NCBI RefSeq assembly: GCF_014698935.1
Contig: NZ_JACVMN010000002.1
Location: forward strand, 496,001 to 560,000
Length of the DNA stretch: 64,000 bases
From: Flagellimonas sp. S3867
Lineage (GTDB): Bacteria; Bacteroidota; Bacteroidia; Flavobacteriales; Flavobacteriaceae
Reading direction: 5' to 3'
This document shows, piece by piece, positions 45,954-55,722 of this stretch. The position numbers and the translations under genes were made by a program. How positions within the stretch are numbered: position 1 is the stretch's first letter; every line of letters begins with the position of its first letter. The notes under the pieces were generated by a model that worked only from the letters and a program-made list of their open reading frames with translations, was not told where the DNA came from and did no database searches.

Positions 45954-47317
45954 TATTTGTTCTTTTTCTTCAATTTGTTGTAAAGGGTCTGACGGGAAAT
46001 TCCCAACTGATCGGCTGCTGCACTATAGTTGCCATCATGTTGGTCCAGTGCTTTAATGATCATTTGATGCTCCATTTCATCTAAAGTTGCCGGGCCGTGT
46101 TCAAAAGATTGCGAAGGCTTGCTGTGCAATAAAAAATCCGAAGGTTTTAAAACGTTTCCTTCGGAAAGGATTACCGCACGCTCCATGGTATGTTGCAATT
46201 CACGCACATTACCTGGCCATTGGTAGTCCATAAGTTTTTCTTGGGCCAAGTTGTTCATCCGCAAACCTTGCTTATCATATTTATTGGCAAAACGTTTCAA
46301 GAAAAAATCGGCTAAAATAAAAATGTCACCCTCGCGTTCCCGCAAAGGTGGTACTTCTATATTAATGGTATTTATTCGATATAAAAGGTCTTCCCGGAAA
46401 AGTCCATCGACAACCATTTGTTCTAAATTACAATTGGTAGCGCATATTAATCGAATATCAACATTAATTTGTTTGTTTGAACCTACCCTGGTCACCGATT
46501 TGTTCTGGATGGCGGATAATAACTTGGCCTGCATCTGTAGGGATAAATTGCCCATTTCGTCCAAAAATAAAGATCCTTGGTTGGCCGCCTCAAACTTTCC
46601 TGCCCGATCTTCCTTCGCATCTGTAAAGGAGCCTTTTATGTGTCCGAAGAGTTCGCTTTCAAACAAATTCTCGGCAATAGAACCCATATCCACCCCAATG
46701 AAAACCTCATCCTTACGAGGTGATAAGCGATGTAATTCCCTTGCGATTAACTCTTTCCCTGTGCCGTTTTCACCAGTGATCAAAACGTTCACATCTGTTT
46801 TGGCCACTTTTCTTGCAAGGTTCAGTACCGAGGTCAATGCTTTGGAATTGCCAATGATAAAATTCTTATCATCATTGATTACCTGCTTTAAATGGCTTTC
46901 CTTCTTTTTGAGTTTGTGAATCTCCTCCTTGGATTTTCGATATTCATAGGCCGATTTCACCGTGGTCAACAAACGTTCATTGTTCCATGGTTTTAAAATA
47001 AAATCGGAAGCTCCTTGTTTCAAGGCAGTAACCGCTAGATCAACAGCCCCGTAGGCCGTCATCATAATTACTGAGGTGTTCGGAGATTTTTTCTTGACTT
47101 CATTTAGCCAAAACAACCCTTCATTTCCGGTGTTTACCCCTGCTGAAAAATTCATGTCGAGCAGCACAATGTCAATTTCCTTAAGGTTTGGGAAAGAAGA
47201 AATCTGATTTGGATTAAAAAGAGTCTGAACACTTTTGTACTCAAACTGCAATAGAATCTCCAATGCGCTCAGTACACTTTTATTATCATCTACTACCAAA
47301 ATATTGGCGTCTGTCAT
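45953..47317 (-). CDS. Sigma-54-dependent response regulator (NtrC class)
   Basis: A 454-aa activator. Receiver domain ~4-120 with acidic DD10-11 and phospho-acceptor Asp54 (IVLLDMNF). AAA+ domain ~150-390: Walker A GENGTGKE (182-189), sigma-54 loop GSFTDA (229-234; consensus GAFTGA), Walker B LFLDEMG. Fis-type HTH at ~425-454 (NYSAAADQLGISRQTLYNKL). Encoded upstream of its kinase, divergent from the efflux operon starting at 47519, which it very likely controls. Confidence 0.95.
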   Translation of the reverse strand: MTDANILVVDDNKSVLSALEILLQFEYKSVQTLFNPNQISSFPNLKEIDIVLLDMNFSAGVNTGNEGLFWLNEVKKKSPNTSVIMMTAYGAVDLAVTALKQGASDFILKPWNNERLLTTVKSAYEYRKSKEEIHKLKKKESHLKQVINDDKNFIIGNSKALTSVLNLARKVAKTDVNVLITGENGTGKELIARELHRLSPRKDEVFIGVDMGSIAENLFESELFGHIKGSFTDAKEDRAGKFEAANQGSLFLDEMGNLSLQMQAKLLSAIQNKSVTRVGSNKQINVDIRLICATNCNLEQMVVDGLFREDLLYRINTINIEVPPLREREGDIFILADFFLKRFANKYDKQGLRMNNLAQEKLMDYQWPGNVRELQHTMERAVILSEGNVLKPSDFLLHSKPSQSFEHGPATLDEMEHQMIIKALDQHDGNYSAAADQLGISRQTLYNKLKKKNK

Positions 47318-47375
47318 ACGGCTTCAAAACTTAGATGTTTAAAACTACAAATTGAAATTATAAATTTTTTGCAAG

Positions 47376-47414
47376 TGTAAAATAATTGGACATTTTTTGT
47401 ACAAAAATTTTACA
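47376..47414. promoter_or_regulatory. Two inverted 17-bp sites, candidate activator-binding site
   Basis: TGTAAAATAATTGGACA (47376-47392) and the inverted copy TGTACAAAAATTTTACA (47398-47414) agree in 14 of 17 positions on opposite strands. The outer arms form a perfect 9-bp inverted repeat. Distance of ~65-100 bases upstream of the candidate -24 element suits an NtrC-type enhancer site. Confidence 0.6.
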
Positions 47415-47476
47415 CTCCTTTATTATGGGGTTTTCTAACAACCTTTTAACTGTTTGATTTGCAATGATTTAATTCT

Positions 47477-47493
47477 TTGGCATAAGAATGGTA
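47477..47493 (+). promoter_or_regulatory. Candidate sigma-54 promoter of the efflux operon
   Basis: TTGGCAT at -24 and TGGT at -12, with the correct 12-base spacing between the key Gs. The -24 half is near-perfect; the -12 half lacks the normal C of TTGC. Predicted start is ~12 bases downstream, ~15 before the ATG at 47519. Confidence 0.45.
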
Positions 47494-47518
47494 AATAGTT
47501 TGGCACAGTATAAAAACC

Positions 47519-48859
47519 ATGACATTTAAAACATACATAACAGCACTAATTTTTCTAATATCCTTTGCGGGGTTATCCCAAAAGGTTTGGACCTTGGATG
47601 AGTGCGTTGCCTATGCCATCGAACACAACCTTCAGGTAAAAAATACTTCGTACACCAAAGATTCAGGCAAAGAAACTTATAGACAATCCATAAGAAATTT
47701 ATTGCCCCGTATAAATGGTTCTACTTCTTACACGGTTCAATTTGGTCGTTCAGAAGATCCCAATACCAACGATTTTGTAAATACGGAGTTCTTTAGAAAT
47801 AATTATTCCTTAGGTACTAATCTGGAGGTGTTTCAAGGTTTTCAAAAATTGAATTCCATTAAAGCATCAAAGTTCATTTATAAAGCAACTCAAGAAGATG
47901 TTCTACAGGAAAAGTTTCTTTTGGCTTTTCGGGTGATGAGTGCTTATTATGACATCAAGTTTTATGAAGGCTTGGTGACCAACTCGTTGGAACAGCAAGA
48001 AATTTCACAATCCAACTATGATCTGGTAGAAAGGCAAGTGGATTTAGGAATGATGGCCGGTGCAGATTTGTACGAAGCAGAATCCAATTTATTGGGAGAT
48101 AAACTTTTGGTGACCCAAAACAAAAACTTACTCGCCATTGCCAAACTTACCTTGCTTCAGGAAATGAACCTGAACGAGGAAAACGATATTACCCTGCAGC
48201 CCAGTTTGGACGCTGCCGAGGAAATCAGCAATCAAGAAATTGAGGTCGACTCCTTATATAATGTAGCACGAGGTTTTGTCCCAATTGTAAAATCACAGGA
48301 ATTTCGAGTCAACGCTGCCAAAAAACAGTTACACTCTATCCGAGGAGGTCTTTACCCTTCCCTTTCCTTAATTGCCGGTATTGGAACCAGCTATTTTGAA
48401 ACCAATGTGGACGATAATGGAAATATTATTCCCTTTAGAACTCAACTCAAAGACAATACGTCAAAATTTGTGGGCGCAGAACTTAGTATTCCCATCAGCA
48501 ATGGCTGGTCCAATCGTTCCCGGGTAAAACAACAAAAAATAGCCTATTTACAGGCCAAGAACAATCTGGAAATCCAGGAACAAGAACTCTTTCAACTTCT
48601 GCAACAATTAGTGCAGACCAATCGTGCGTTGGAAGATGAATTTGAGCAGAGTAAACAAAAGGTGCAGGCACAAGAATTGGCCTTTGCCATAGCGCAGAAA
48701 CGGTATGAAAAAGGATTGATCAATGCCTTAGATCTTTTTCAGGCCAAGAACTTGTTCGGCGTTGCACAAAATGAGAACTTACAGGTGGGCCTTAGGCTTA
48801 AAGTGAACAAAAGCACAATCGATTTTTATAACGGACTGCCCATTTTTAACATCAACTAA
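47519..48859 (+). CDS. TolC family outer membrane protein
   Basis: A 446-aa outer-membrane efflux duct. Signal peptide ~1-20 (FAGLSQ), then WTLDECVAYAIEHNLQVKN, a hallmark of the N-terminal outer-membrane-efflux repeat; the second repeat is near 240-440 with ALDLFQAKNLFGVAQNEN. First gene of the operon; pairs with the adaptor (9 bases downstream) and the ABC pump. Confidence 0.93.
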   Translation: MTFKTYITALIFLISFAGLSQKVWTLDECVAYAIEHNLQVKNTSYTKDSGKETYRQSIRNLLPRINGSTSYTVQFGRSEDPNTNDFVNTEFFRNNYSLGTNLEVFQGFQKLNSIKASKFIYKATQEDVLQEKFLLAFRVMSAYYDIKFYEGLVTNSLEQQEISQSNYDLVERQVDLGMMAGADLYEAESNLLGDKLLVTQNKNLLAIAKLTLLQEMNLNEENDITLQPSLDAAEEISNQEIEVDSLYNVARGFVPIVKSQEFRVNAAKKQLHSIRGGLYPSLSLIAGIGTSYFETNVDDNGNIIPFRTQLKDNTSKFVGAELSIPISNGWSNRSRVKQQKIAYLQAKNNLEIQEQELFQLLQQLVQTNRALEDEFEQSKQKVQAQELAFAIAQKRYEKGLINALDLFQAKNLFGVAQNENLQVGLRLKVNKSTIDFYNGLPIFNIN

Positions 48860-48867
48860 AAAGAACC

Positions 48868-50118
48868 ATGGATATAAAATTAGAAAAAAAGAGAGGACTT
48901 AAACCAAAACATTACGGCTACATAGCTTTGGGCTTGCTGGCATTGTTCACTGGATACAAGTTGATCTTTGCAAGTTCTGTTTCTACCTATAGAACCGATA
49001 AAGAACGTCTTTCTATTGCACAGGTTACCGAAGGTAAGTTTGATGATTATATTACCATTAATGGTAATGTTGCGCCAATTGCCACAATTTATATGGATGC
49101 CTATGAAGGCGGACGGGTTTCTGAAAAACTGATTGAGGAAGGAACCATGGTCAAAAAAGGAGATATCATCCTAAAATTGGAAAACATGGGCCTGTATGAA
49201 CAGATTTTAGCCAGTGAAAGTAATCTGGCCCTAAAGCAGAATGATCTGCGCTCCACCAGACTTAATTTCGATTCAAGACAAGTTGAAGGACGAAGATCTT
49301 TGGCCACTGCCGAATATGACCTGCAACGCTTAAAGCGAAACTACGAACAGAATGAAGCTTTATACAAGGAGGAACTTATATCCAAGGAGGAATATCTTTT
49401 GTCCAAGGAAAATTATGAGCTTTCCATAAAACAACATGAGATTGTGAAGCTTCAGACTGAGCAAGACAACGAAATGAGGAAAACCTCATTGGCCGGGCTC
49501 GACACGGATCTTTCTCGAATGAAAAAAACATTGTCCATGGTATATGAACGTCTAGACCACTTGAATGTTAGGGCTCCTGCCGATGGTCAATTGGGCTTTT
49601 TGGACGCCGAAATTGGACAGAACATTTCACAAGGGGAGCGTATTGGACAAATCAATGTCCTAACCGATTTTAAAATAGAAGCGGAAATAGACGAGCATTA
49701 TATTGACCGTGTTAAACGAGATCTGTCTGCAACTTTGGAGCGAAACGATAAGGAATATGAACTTCGGTTGCGAAAAGTTTATCCAGAAGTTCGAAGCGGT
49801 AGATTTAAGGTGGACCTAGTTTTTACCGGGGAAAAACCCGAAACCATCAGAGCAGGTCAGAGCTACAACATAAGATTGCAATTAGGTGCCTCTAGTGATG
49901 CTTTGTTATTGCCAAAAGGTGGGTTTTTCCAAAGTACGGGAGGACAATGGGTTTTTGTAGTTGGAACAGATGGCAATGAAGCCTTAAAACGAAACATCAG
50001 AATCGGGAAACAAAACTCTAGATATTTTGAAGTATTGGAGGGATTACAACCTGGTGAAGCCGTAATTACTAGCAACTATGACAGTTTCGGAACCGCAGAA
50101 AGAATAGTCTTAAAATAA
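48868..50118 (+). CDS. HlyD/MacA-like periplasmic adaptor
   Basis: A 416-aa membrane-fusion protein bridging inner-membrane pump and TolC. TM helix ~17-36; lipoyl/barrel-sandwich halves at ~75-115 (GGRVSEKLIEEGTMVKKGDI) and ~235-265 (VRAPADGQLGFLDAEIGQNI); coiled-coil hairpin ~115-225; beta-barrel and membrane-proximal domains to the end. Between TolC and the ATPase, so it likely completes a tripartite exporter. A GTCAC/GTGAC hairpin lies in the 69-base gap after it. Confidence 0.92.
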   Translation: MDIKLEKKRGLKPKHYGYIALGLLALFTGYKLIFASSVSTYRTDKERLSIAQVTEGKFDDYITINGNVAPIATIYMDAYEGGRVSEKLIEEGTMVKKGDIILKLENMGLYEQILASESNLALKQNDLRSTRLNFDSRQVEGRRSLATAEYDLQRLKRNYEQNEALYKEELISKEEYLLSKENYELSIKQHEIVKLQTEQDNEMRKTSLAGLDTDLSRMKKTLSMVYERLDHLNVRAPADGQLGFLDAEIGQNISQGERIGQINVLTDFKIEAEIDEHYIDRVKRDLSATLERNDKEYELRLRKVYPEVRSGRFKVDLVFTGEKPETIRAGQSYNIRLQLGASSDALLLPKGGFFQSTGGQWVFVVGTDGNEALKRNIRIGKQNSRYFEVLEGLQPGEAVITSNYDSFGTAERIVLK

Positions 50119-50187
50119 AATGACTGTCACAGAAGGTACAGTGACGATGTCTTTAAAACATAAATCAAACCGAATAACAATCAGAAA

Positions 50188-50883
50188 ATGATACAGATAA
50201 AGCAGCTTAAAAAAAGTTTTAGAACAGAAGAAGTAGAAACACTCGCCCTTAACGGTGTTAACCTCAACGTAGCAGAGGGAGAATTTGTAGCCATTATGGG
50301 GCCTTCAGGATGTGGAAAATCAACATTGCTGAATATCATTGGAATGTTGGACAACCCAACCGATGGCAGCTATGAATTTGCTGGTCACGAAGTCAGTGGA
50401 CTTAAAGAAAGCCAGCGCACACAACTTCGCAAAGGAAACTTAGGATTTGTTTTCCAAAGTTTTAACCTCATCGATGAGTTAACAGTTTACGAAAATGTTG
50501 AATTGCCTTTGATCTATTTGAAAATGAGCAAAGCTGAACGAAAAAGTAAGGTGACTGCGGTTTTGGAGCGCATGAAAATTGCGCATCGTGAAAAGCATTT
50601 TCCACAACAACTTTCTGGTGGACAGCAACAACGCGTCGCCATTTCAAGAGCGGTGGTCACCAATCCAAAATTGATTCTTGCGGATGAGCCAACCGGTAAT
50701 TTGGATTCCAAAAATGGTATTGAGGTCATGAATCTACTTACCGAACTCAATCAAGAAGGTACCACTATTGTAATGGTAACACACTCGGATAGAGATTCGC
50801 ATTATGCACACCGGGTAGTCAACCTATTCGATGGTCAAATTGTAACGGAAAGTAAAAATAGGGAAATAGGCGCCATGGTATAA
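50188..50883 (+). CDS. ABC transporter ATP-binding protein (MacB/LolD type)
   Basis: A 231-aa ATPase. Walker A GPSGCGKST, Q-loop FVFQSFNLID, signature LSGGQQQRVAI, Walker B LILADEPTGNLD, His switch VTHSDR. This subgroup powers MacB, LolCDE and BceAB exporters. It is the only ATPase visible in front of six consecutive permease genes, so it presumably serves all of them. Confidence 0.95.
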   Translation: MIQIKQLKKSFRTEEVETLALNGVNLNVAEGEFVAIMGPSGCGKSTLLNIIGMLDNPTDGSYEFAGHEVSGLKESQRTQLRKGNLGFVFQSFNLIDELTVYENVELPLIYLKMSKAERKSKVTAVLERMKIAHREKHFPQQLSGGQQQRVAISRAVVTNPKLILADEPTGNLDSKNGIEVMNLLTELNQEGTTIVMVTHSDRDSHYAHRVVNLFDGQIVTESKNREIGAMV

Positions 50884-50925
50884 TCGAGTTTATTCATCAA
50901 TCACAACAATCAAAAAAACGAAACC

Positions 50926-53310
50926 ATGTTTAGGAACTATATCAGAATCGCCTGGAGAAACCTTTTAAAAAGGAAGGTGTTCACGGCCATAAATGTTTTG
51001 GGGCTTGCCATTGGGTTTGGCAGCAGTGTTCTCATCTATTTGTTCTTGAGCTACCACCTATCTTTCGATAATTTCCATGCAAATTCTGATAGAATTTATC
51101 GTATGGTTACTGAGGAACACCGGGATTTAGTCGAGTACGATCCTAGTGTTCCTCCTGCATTTGCTAAAACTTTTCGGGAAGATTATCAATACGCTGAAAA
51201 AGTAGCAAAAATTGTTACGCAACATGGCTTTGTGTTGCATTCTGAAAGAAATGGAGAAGTTGACAAGTTTAAACAAAATGTGGCCTTTGTGGAAGAAGAT
51301 TTTTTCCAAATCTTCAACTATCCATTACTAAACGGCAGTAACGAAGTCTCCCTCTCCGCTCCTAATACCGCAATTATTACGGAAGCTCTAGCTCAAAAAA
51401 TGTATGGGAGCGCCGAAGTAGTAGGGAAGAATTTTGTGCTGGAAAATGACAAAACAATACAGATAACGGGGGTTTTAAAGAACATTCCGAAAACTTCCTT
51501 TTTAAAAACAGAGGTCTTCATTTCTTTTCAAAATTTAGAAGATTTTTTTGAGTTTGCTGCTACGGAAAATTGGAATGGCATTACCACCAATCTGCAATGT
51601 TTTTCGCTATTAAAGCCCAACCAAAACATTGATCATATTGAAACCGCTCTTTTAGAGCTTCCAAAAAAACATAGAGCCAAAACCAAGAACAAGCACGTCT
51701 ATAGATTACAGCCACTATCCATTATGCACTTTGATCCGCTTTATGGAGGTCTTAATCCGGTTTTATTATGGGTCTTTGGTATTATTGGCCTTTTCTTGAT
51801 TGTAATCGCGTGTATTAATTTCATCAATATTTCTACGGCGCAAGCATTCTACAGATCTAAAGAAATTGGAGTTCGCAAGGTATTGGGAAGCTTTAAACAG
51901 CATTTGTTTTGGCAGTTTCTATCAGAAACATTTGTAATAAGCCTTTTTGCAATTCTTATTGGTGTAGGGCTTGCCGTTCTTTTTCTTCCTTCTTTTAATG
52001 ACCTCTTTCAGATAGAATTATCAGTATATCACTTACTGAACATCCGATTCTTTGCATTTCTGATTTTGGTTTTGGGCATAGTTTCTTTTCTATCCGGAAG
52101 CTATCCCGGAATATTAATGTCGCGAATTGTTCCCGTATTGGCACTAAAAGGAAAACTAAGTCATAATGATACCGGAGGCAATACCACAAGAAAAGTGTTA
52201 GTTGTGGCCCAATTTGCAATCTCCATTACACTTATTGCGGCAACTTTGATTATCTCACGGCAGATAGATTATGCTGTAAATACCGATTTAGGATTTAACA
52301 AGGAGTCTGTAGTTATGGTTGATATCCCAGAAGACATGGAACCCTTACAGTTACAAGGACTGAAAGACCGCTTCAATCAAATTTCTGGGGTACAGAGTAC
52401 CTCCGCTTGTTTGAGCAGTCCTGGTGGAGCAGACAGTAGTTGGGGCACCAGTATAAAATTTCATAATAGACCAGAACCTGAAGAATTCAGCATTGAGTTA
52501 AAGGCCGGAGACATTGATTTCATAAATACATTTGATATACCTCTTATAGCAGGTAGGAATTTTTTTAAAAATGACTCGCTAAGTGAAGTTCTGGTCAACG
52601 AGAGGTTTGCCCAAAAATTGGGGTTGGCATCTTCAGAAGAATTACTTGGAAAAAAAATCGAAGCAAGTGGCGGTAGTGTCAAAGCTACCATTGTTGGGGT
52701 GGTCAAAAATTTTCATGATGCTGATTTTACCCAAGAAATAAGTCCAATATTCATTGGTGCCAACAACAATTGGTATAACGAACTGGCCTTTAAAATAAAC
52801 ATGCATAATACCAAATCCACATTAGCTCAAATTGAACAGGTTTGGACCGATACTTTTTCAGACTATGTCTACGAATACCACTTTTTGGATGAAAGGGTAG
52901 CTGAACAATATGAATCGGAGCAACGCTATCTATCATTGTCCAAAGTCTTCTCTGGTCTGGCCATTTTAATCGGTTGTTTAGGGCTATATGGCTTAATCCT
53001 CTTTTTCGTTGGCCTGCGCACCAAGGAAATTGGTATTCGAAAGGTATTGGGAAGTAACGTTGCCAACATTCTGGCGCTATTCACAGCAGATTTTTTCAAA
53101 TTGATTTTGATTGCAGGAGTGTTTGCTACTCCAATTGCATGGTACCTAATGGAACAATGGCTTCAGAGCTACACCTATAGAACAGAAATTCATTGGTGGG
53201 TATTTGCCTTCGCTATACTATCGATAATGATCATCACATTATTGACGATAAGTTATCAAACCTTAAAAGTGGCGGTGGCCAGTCCAGTGAAAAGTTTACG
53301 AACCGAATAG
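50926..53310 (+). CDS. FtsX/MacB-type ABC permease 1
   Basis: A 794-aa inner-membrane protein with two MacB-core + FtsX modules: TM1 ~21-42, periplasmic core to ~280, TM2-4 ~285-410, a second TM start near 425, second core ~450-660, TM6-8 ~675-785. Start MFRNYIRIAWRNLLKRKVF and end SPVKSLRTE are shared by all members of the array. Duplicated modules could allow one polypeptide plus two ATPase copies to work alone. Most diverged of the early members. Confidence 0.92.
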   Translation: MFRNYIRIAWRNLLKRKVFTAINVLGLAIGFGSSVLIYLFLSYHLSFDNFHANSDRIYRMVTEEHRDLVEYDPSVPPAFAKTFREDYQYAEKVAKIVTQHGFVLHSERNGEVDKFKQNVAFVEEDFFQIFNYPLLNGSNEVSLSAPNTAIITEALAQKMYGSAEVVGKNFVLENDKTIQITGVLKNIPKTSFLKTEVFISFQNLEDFFEFAATENWNGITTNLQCFSLLKPNQNIDHIETALLELPKKHRAKTKNKHVYRLQPLSIMHFDPLYGGLNPVLLWVFGIIGLFLIVIACINFINISTAQAFYRSKEIGVRKVLGSFKQHLFWQFLSETFVISLFAILIGVGLAVLFLPSFNDLFQIELSVYHLLNIRFFAFLILVLGIVSFLSGSYPGILMSRIVPVLALKGKLSHNDTGGNTTRKVLVVAQFAISITLIAATLIISRQIDYAVNTDLGFNKESVVMVDIPEDMEPLQLQGLKDRFNQISGVQSTSACLSSPGGADSSWGTSIKFHNRPEPEEFSIELKAGDIDFINTFDIPLIAGRNFFKNDSLSEVLVNERFAQKLGLASSEELLGKKIEASGGSVKATIVGVVKNFHDADFTQEISPIFIGANNNWYNELAFKINMHNTKSTLAQIEQVWTDTFSDYVYEYHFLDERVAEQYESEQRYLSLSKVFSGLAILIGCLGLYGLILFFVGLRTKEIGIRKVLGSNVANILALFTADFFKLILIAGVFATPIAWYLMEQWLQSYTYRTEIHWWVFAFAILSIMIITLLTISYQTLKVAVASPVKSLRTE

Positions 53311-53331
53311 CCAATCAAAAAACGAACAATC

Positions 53332-55704
53332 ATGTTAAAGAATTATTTTAAAACCGCTTGGCGAACATTACTCAAAAACAAGGTGTATTTATTCATAAAC
53401 ACAATTGGGCTATCCATTGCAATTGCGGTTTCCTTTTTAATGCTGCTTTGGGTTTTTGATGAATCTAGCATGGATAAATTCCATGAAAAAGATGACCAGA
53501 TTTTTTTAGTAAAAAGAACCATTCCGTTGGAAGAGGGTGTTTTGGATGTTTATAGTGGCATATCTTATCCTCTGTTGAAAACTGCTAAAGAGCAACTTCC
53601 AGAAATTGAAGAATACATTACTCTTGGGAGGACTTTTGAGGACAACCTCCGCATTAAAAATACAGATTTTAGGGCGCCTGGGGCGTTTGCCAACGCCGCC
53701 TTTTTCAACTCCTTCTCTTTTCCTGTACTAGTTGGAGATATTAATGCCTTGGATGAAAAGCCAGAAGCTATTGCAATTTCGGAGCGTTTGGCTCAACGGT
53801 TTTGGGGTGATGACTGGCCTCAAAAAGCTTTGGGAAGCCCTATCCATATTTATGACAATGGCGATTTTGCTGTAGAAGCCGTATACAAGAATTTTCCAGC
53901 GCAATCTTCCATTCAAAACGATTTTTACTACGGCTTTCAACACCACCTAAGTCAGAATGACTGGATGTTAGAATGGGGAAACAATGGCATGCAGGGTGCA
54001 TTTTTGTTACGTAAAGATGCGGATGTAGCACAGGTAGCAAAAAAGACCGAGAAACTCTTTCAAGAAAACATCTCGGGTGAGTTCAAGGAAGGTATTCTCA
54101 TACAGAAGTTTTCTGAAAATTATCTCCATAACCGTTTTGATGAACAAGCAAAAGTAGCTGGTGGACGTATTGAGTATGTGCGGATATTTACTTTGGCAGC
54201 TATTTTTCTTCTAATAATTTCCTGTATTAATTTTATCAATCTTTCTACAGCTTACGCCACCAAAAGATCAAGTGAAATAGGCGTACGAAAGGTCGTTGGA
54301 GCTAAGAAAAATATGCTTGTTGGGCAATTTTTTATGGAAACTTCCATAATTACCTCCCTTGCCTTTTTTATGGGCTTATTGATTTCGGTACTGCTTTTAC
54401 CTTCAATAAATACGTTTACAGGGAAACAACTGGCCATTGATATCACTAGTCCGCAACTATGGATTATTATTTTTGGGGTTTTTGCTTTCACAACTTTGCT
54501 TTCTGGAGCTTATCCTTCCCTGATTATTTCATCATTTAAGCCCATTGAGGCCCTTAAGGGAGCCGGCAAAGAACAGAAGAACACCATCTCCTTGCGAAAG
54601 GGTTTGGTAGTATTACAATTCTCACTGTCCATCTTGTTGATTATTTCCGCCTTGGTTATTCAAAATCAGATAGATTATGTTAACCAGAAGGATTTAGGTA
54701 TTGCCAAAGATCATATCATATCCATACATCAGGACCAAGTGATTACTGAAAAATATCAGGCCTTAAAGAGTGAATTGACAGCTTCTGCTGGTATTGAAGC
54801 TGTTACTTTGGTCGGCCCTTCCCCCCTAGCAACTCCTGCATCGAGTAGTGGTGTTAGCTGGCCTGGAAAAACCCAAGAGCAGGAGAATATTGAATTTACC
54901 CTGTTATGGACCGCACATAACTTCCCAAGCGCATTTGACATCCCCTTAAACCAAGGTGACTATTATCGCGAAGGTTCAAAAGACACATTGAACTTAGTTG
55001 TTAACCAAACAGCCGTAGATATAATGCAACTGGGTGAAAATCCTATTGGAAAAACTATTCAATTCTGGGGTGCTCAAAGACAAATAATAGGGGTGCTCAA
55101 AGACTTTCACAACAGATCACTCTATGAGCCTATACAACCCACAGTCTTTTTATTAGAGCCCGAAAATGCCGGTGAGCTGATGATTAAACTGGATGCCGCA
55201 CAAACTGAAGAAGGCTTGGCTTCCGTGAAGACCGTTTTTGAAAAAGTATTGCCAGACACCCCCTTGCACTATGACTTTCTTGACGAAGAATACGCCGCAA
55301 ACTACAGAACAGAAATGCTAACAGCCACTTTGGCTCGCTATTTTGCCATGATCTCCATTCTATTGTCCTGCTTAGGTCTATTTGGTTTAGCCACCTTTAT
55401 GGCCAAACAGCGCACCAAGGAAATTGGTATCCGCAAAGTATTGGGCGCAAGCATTAACAGTATCACCTTCTTGATTTCAAAAGATTTTTTAAAGTTGATT
55501 GCCCTCGCAATATTGATTGCATCGCCCTTGGCCTATTATTTTATGAGCCAATGGCTAGATGATTTTGCGTATCGAATAAATATTCCAGTCTGGGCCTTTG
55601 GGCTGGCTGGTGCTTTGACCTTATTAGTAACCTTGATGACCATTGGTTTTCAAGCGATTAAATCTGCAATGGCCAATCCAGTAAATAGCTTAAGAACCGA
55701 ATAA
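53332..55704 (+). CDS. FtsX/MacB-type ABC permease 2
   Basis: A 790-aa protein of the same two-module layout. N-terminus MLKNYFKTAWRTLLKNKVYL, conserved membrane segment INLSTAYATKRSSEIGVRKV near 300 and QRTKEIGIRKVLGAS near 700, end NPVNSLRTE. Starts 21 bases after permease 1; spacer ends ATC-ATG like the others. Substrate unknown. Confidence 0.92.
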   Translation: MLKNYFKTAWRTLLKNKVYLFINTIGLSIAIAVSFLMLLWVFDESSMDKFHEKDDQIFLVKRTIPLEEGVLDVYSGISYPLLKTAKEQLPEIEEYITLGRTFEDNLRIKNTDFRAPGAFANAAFFNSFSFPVLVGDINALDEKPEAIAISERLAQRFWGDDWPQKALGSPIHIYDNGDFAVEAVYKNFPAQSSIQNDFYYGFQHHLSQNDWMLEWGNNGMQGAFLLRKDADVAQVAKKTEKLFQENISGEFKEGILIQKFSENYLHNRFDEQAKVAGGRIEYVRIFTLAAIFLLIISCINFINLSTAYATKRSSEIGVRKVVGAKKNMLVGQFFMETSIITSLAFFMGLLISVLLLPSINTFTGKQLAIDITSPQLWIIIFGVFAFTTLLSGAYPSLIISSFKPIEALKGAGKEQKNTISLRKGLVVLQFSLSILLIISALVIQNQIDYVNQKDLGIAKDHIISIHQDQVITEKYQALKSELTASAGIEAVTLVGPSPLATPASSSGVSWPGKTQEQENIEFTLLWTAHNFPSAFDIPLNQGDYYREGSKDTLNLVVNQTAVDIMQLGENPIGKTIQFWGAQRQIIGVLKDFHNRSLYEPIQPTVFLLEPENAGELMIKLDAAQTEEGLASVKTVFEKVLPDTPLHYDFLDEEYAANYRTEMLTATLARYFAMISILLSCLGLFGLATFMAKQRTKEIGIRKVLGASINSITFLISKDFLKLIALAILIASPLAYYFMSQWLDDFAYRINIPVWAFGLAGALTLLVTLMTIGFQAIKSAMANPVNSLRTE

Positions 55705-55722
55705 CAATCAAAAACGAGCGTC

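Noticed and set aside
46251..46919. A 222-codon plus-strand frame opposite the sigma-54 regulator
   Set aside because: It lies wholly within the regulator's well-supported AAA+ coding sequence.
47501..47518. TTGGCAC just before the TolC gene as a second sigma-54 promoter
   Set aside because: There is no -12 GC at the right distance and the start site would fall inside the coding region.
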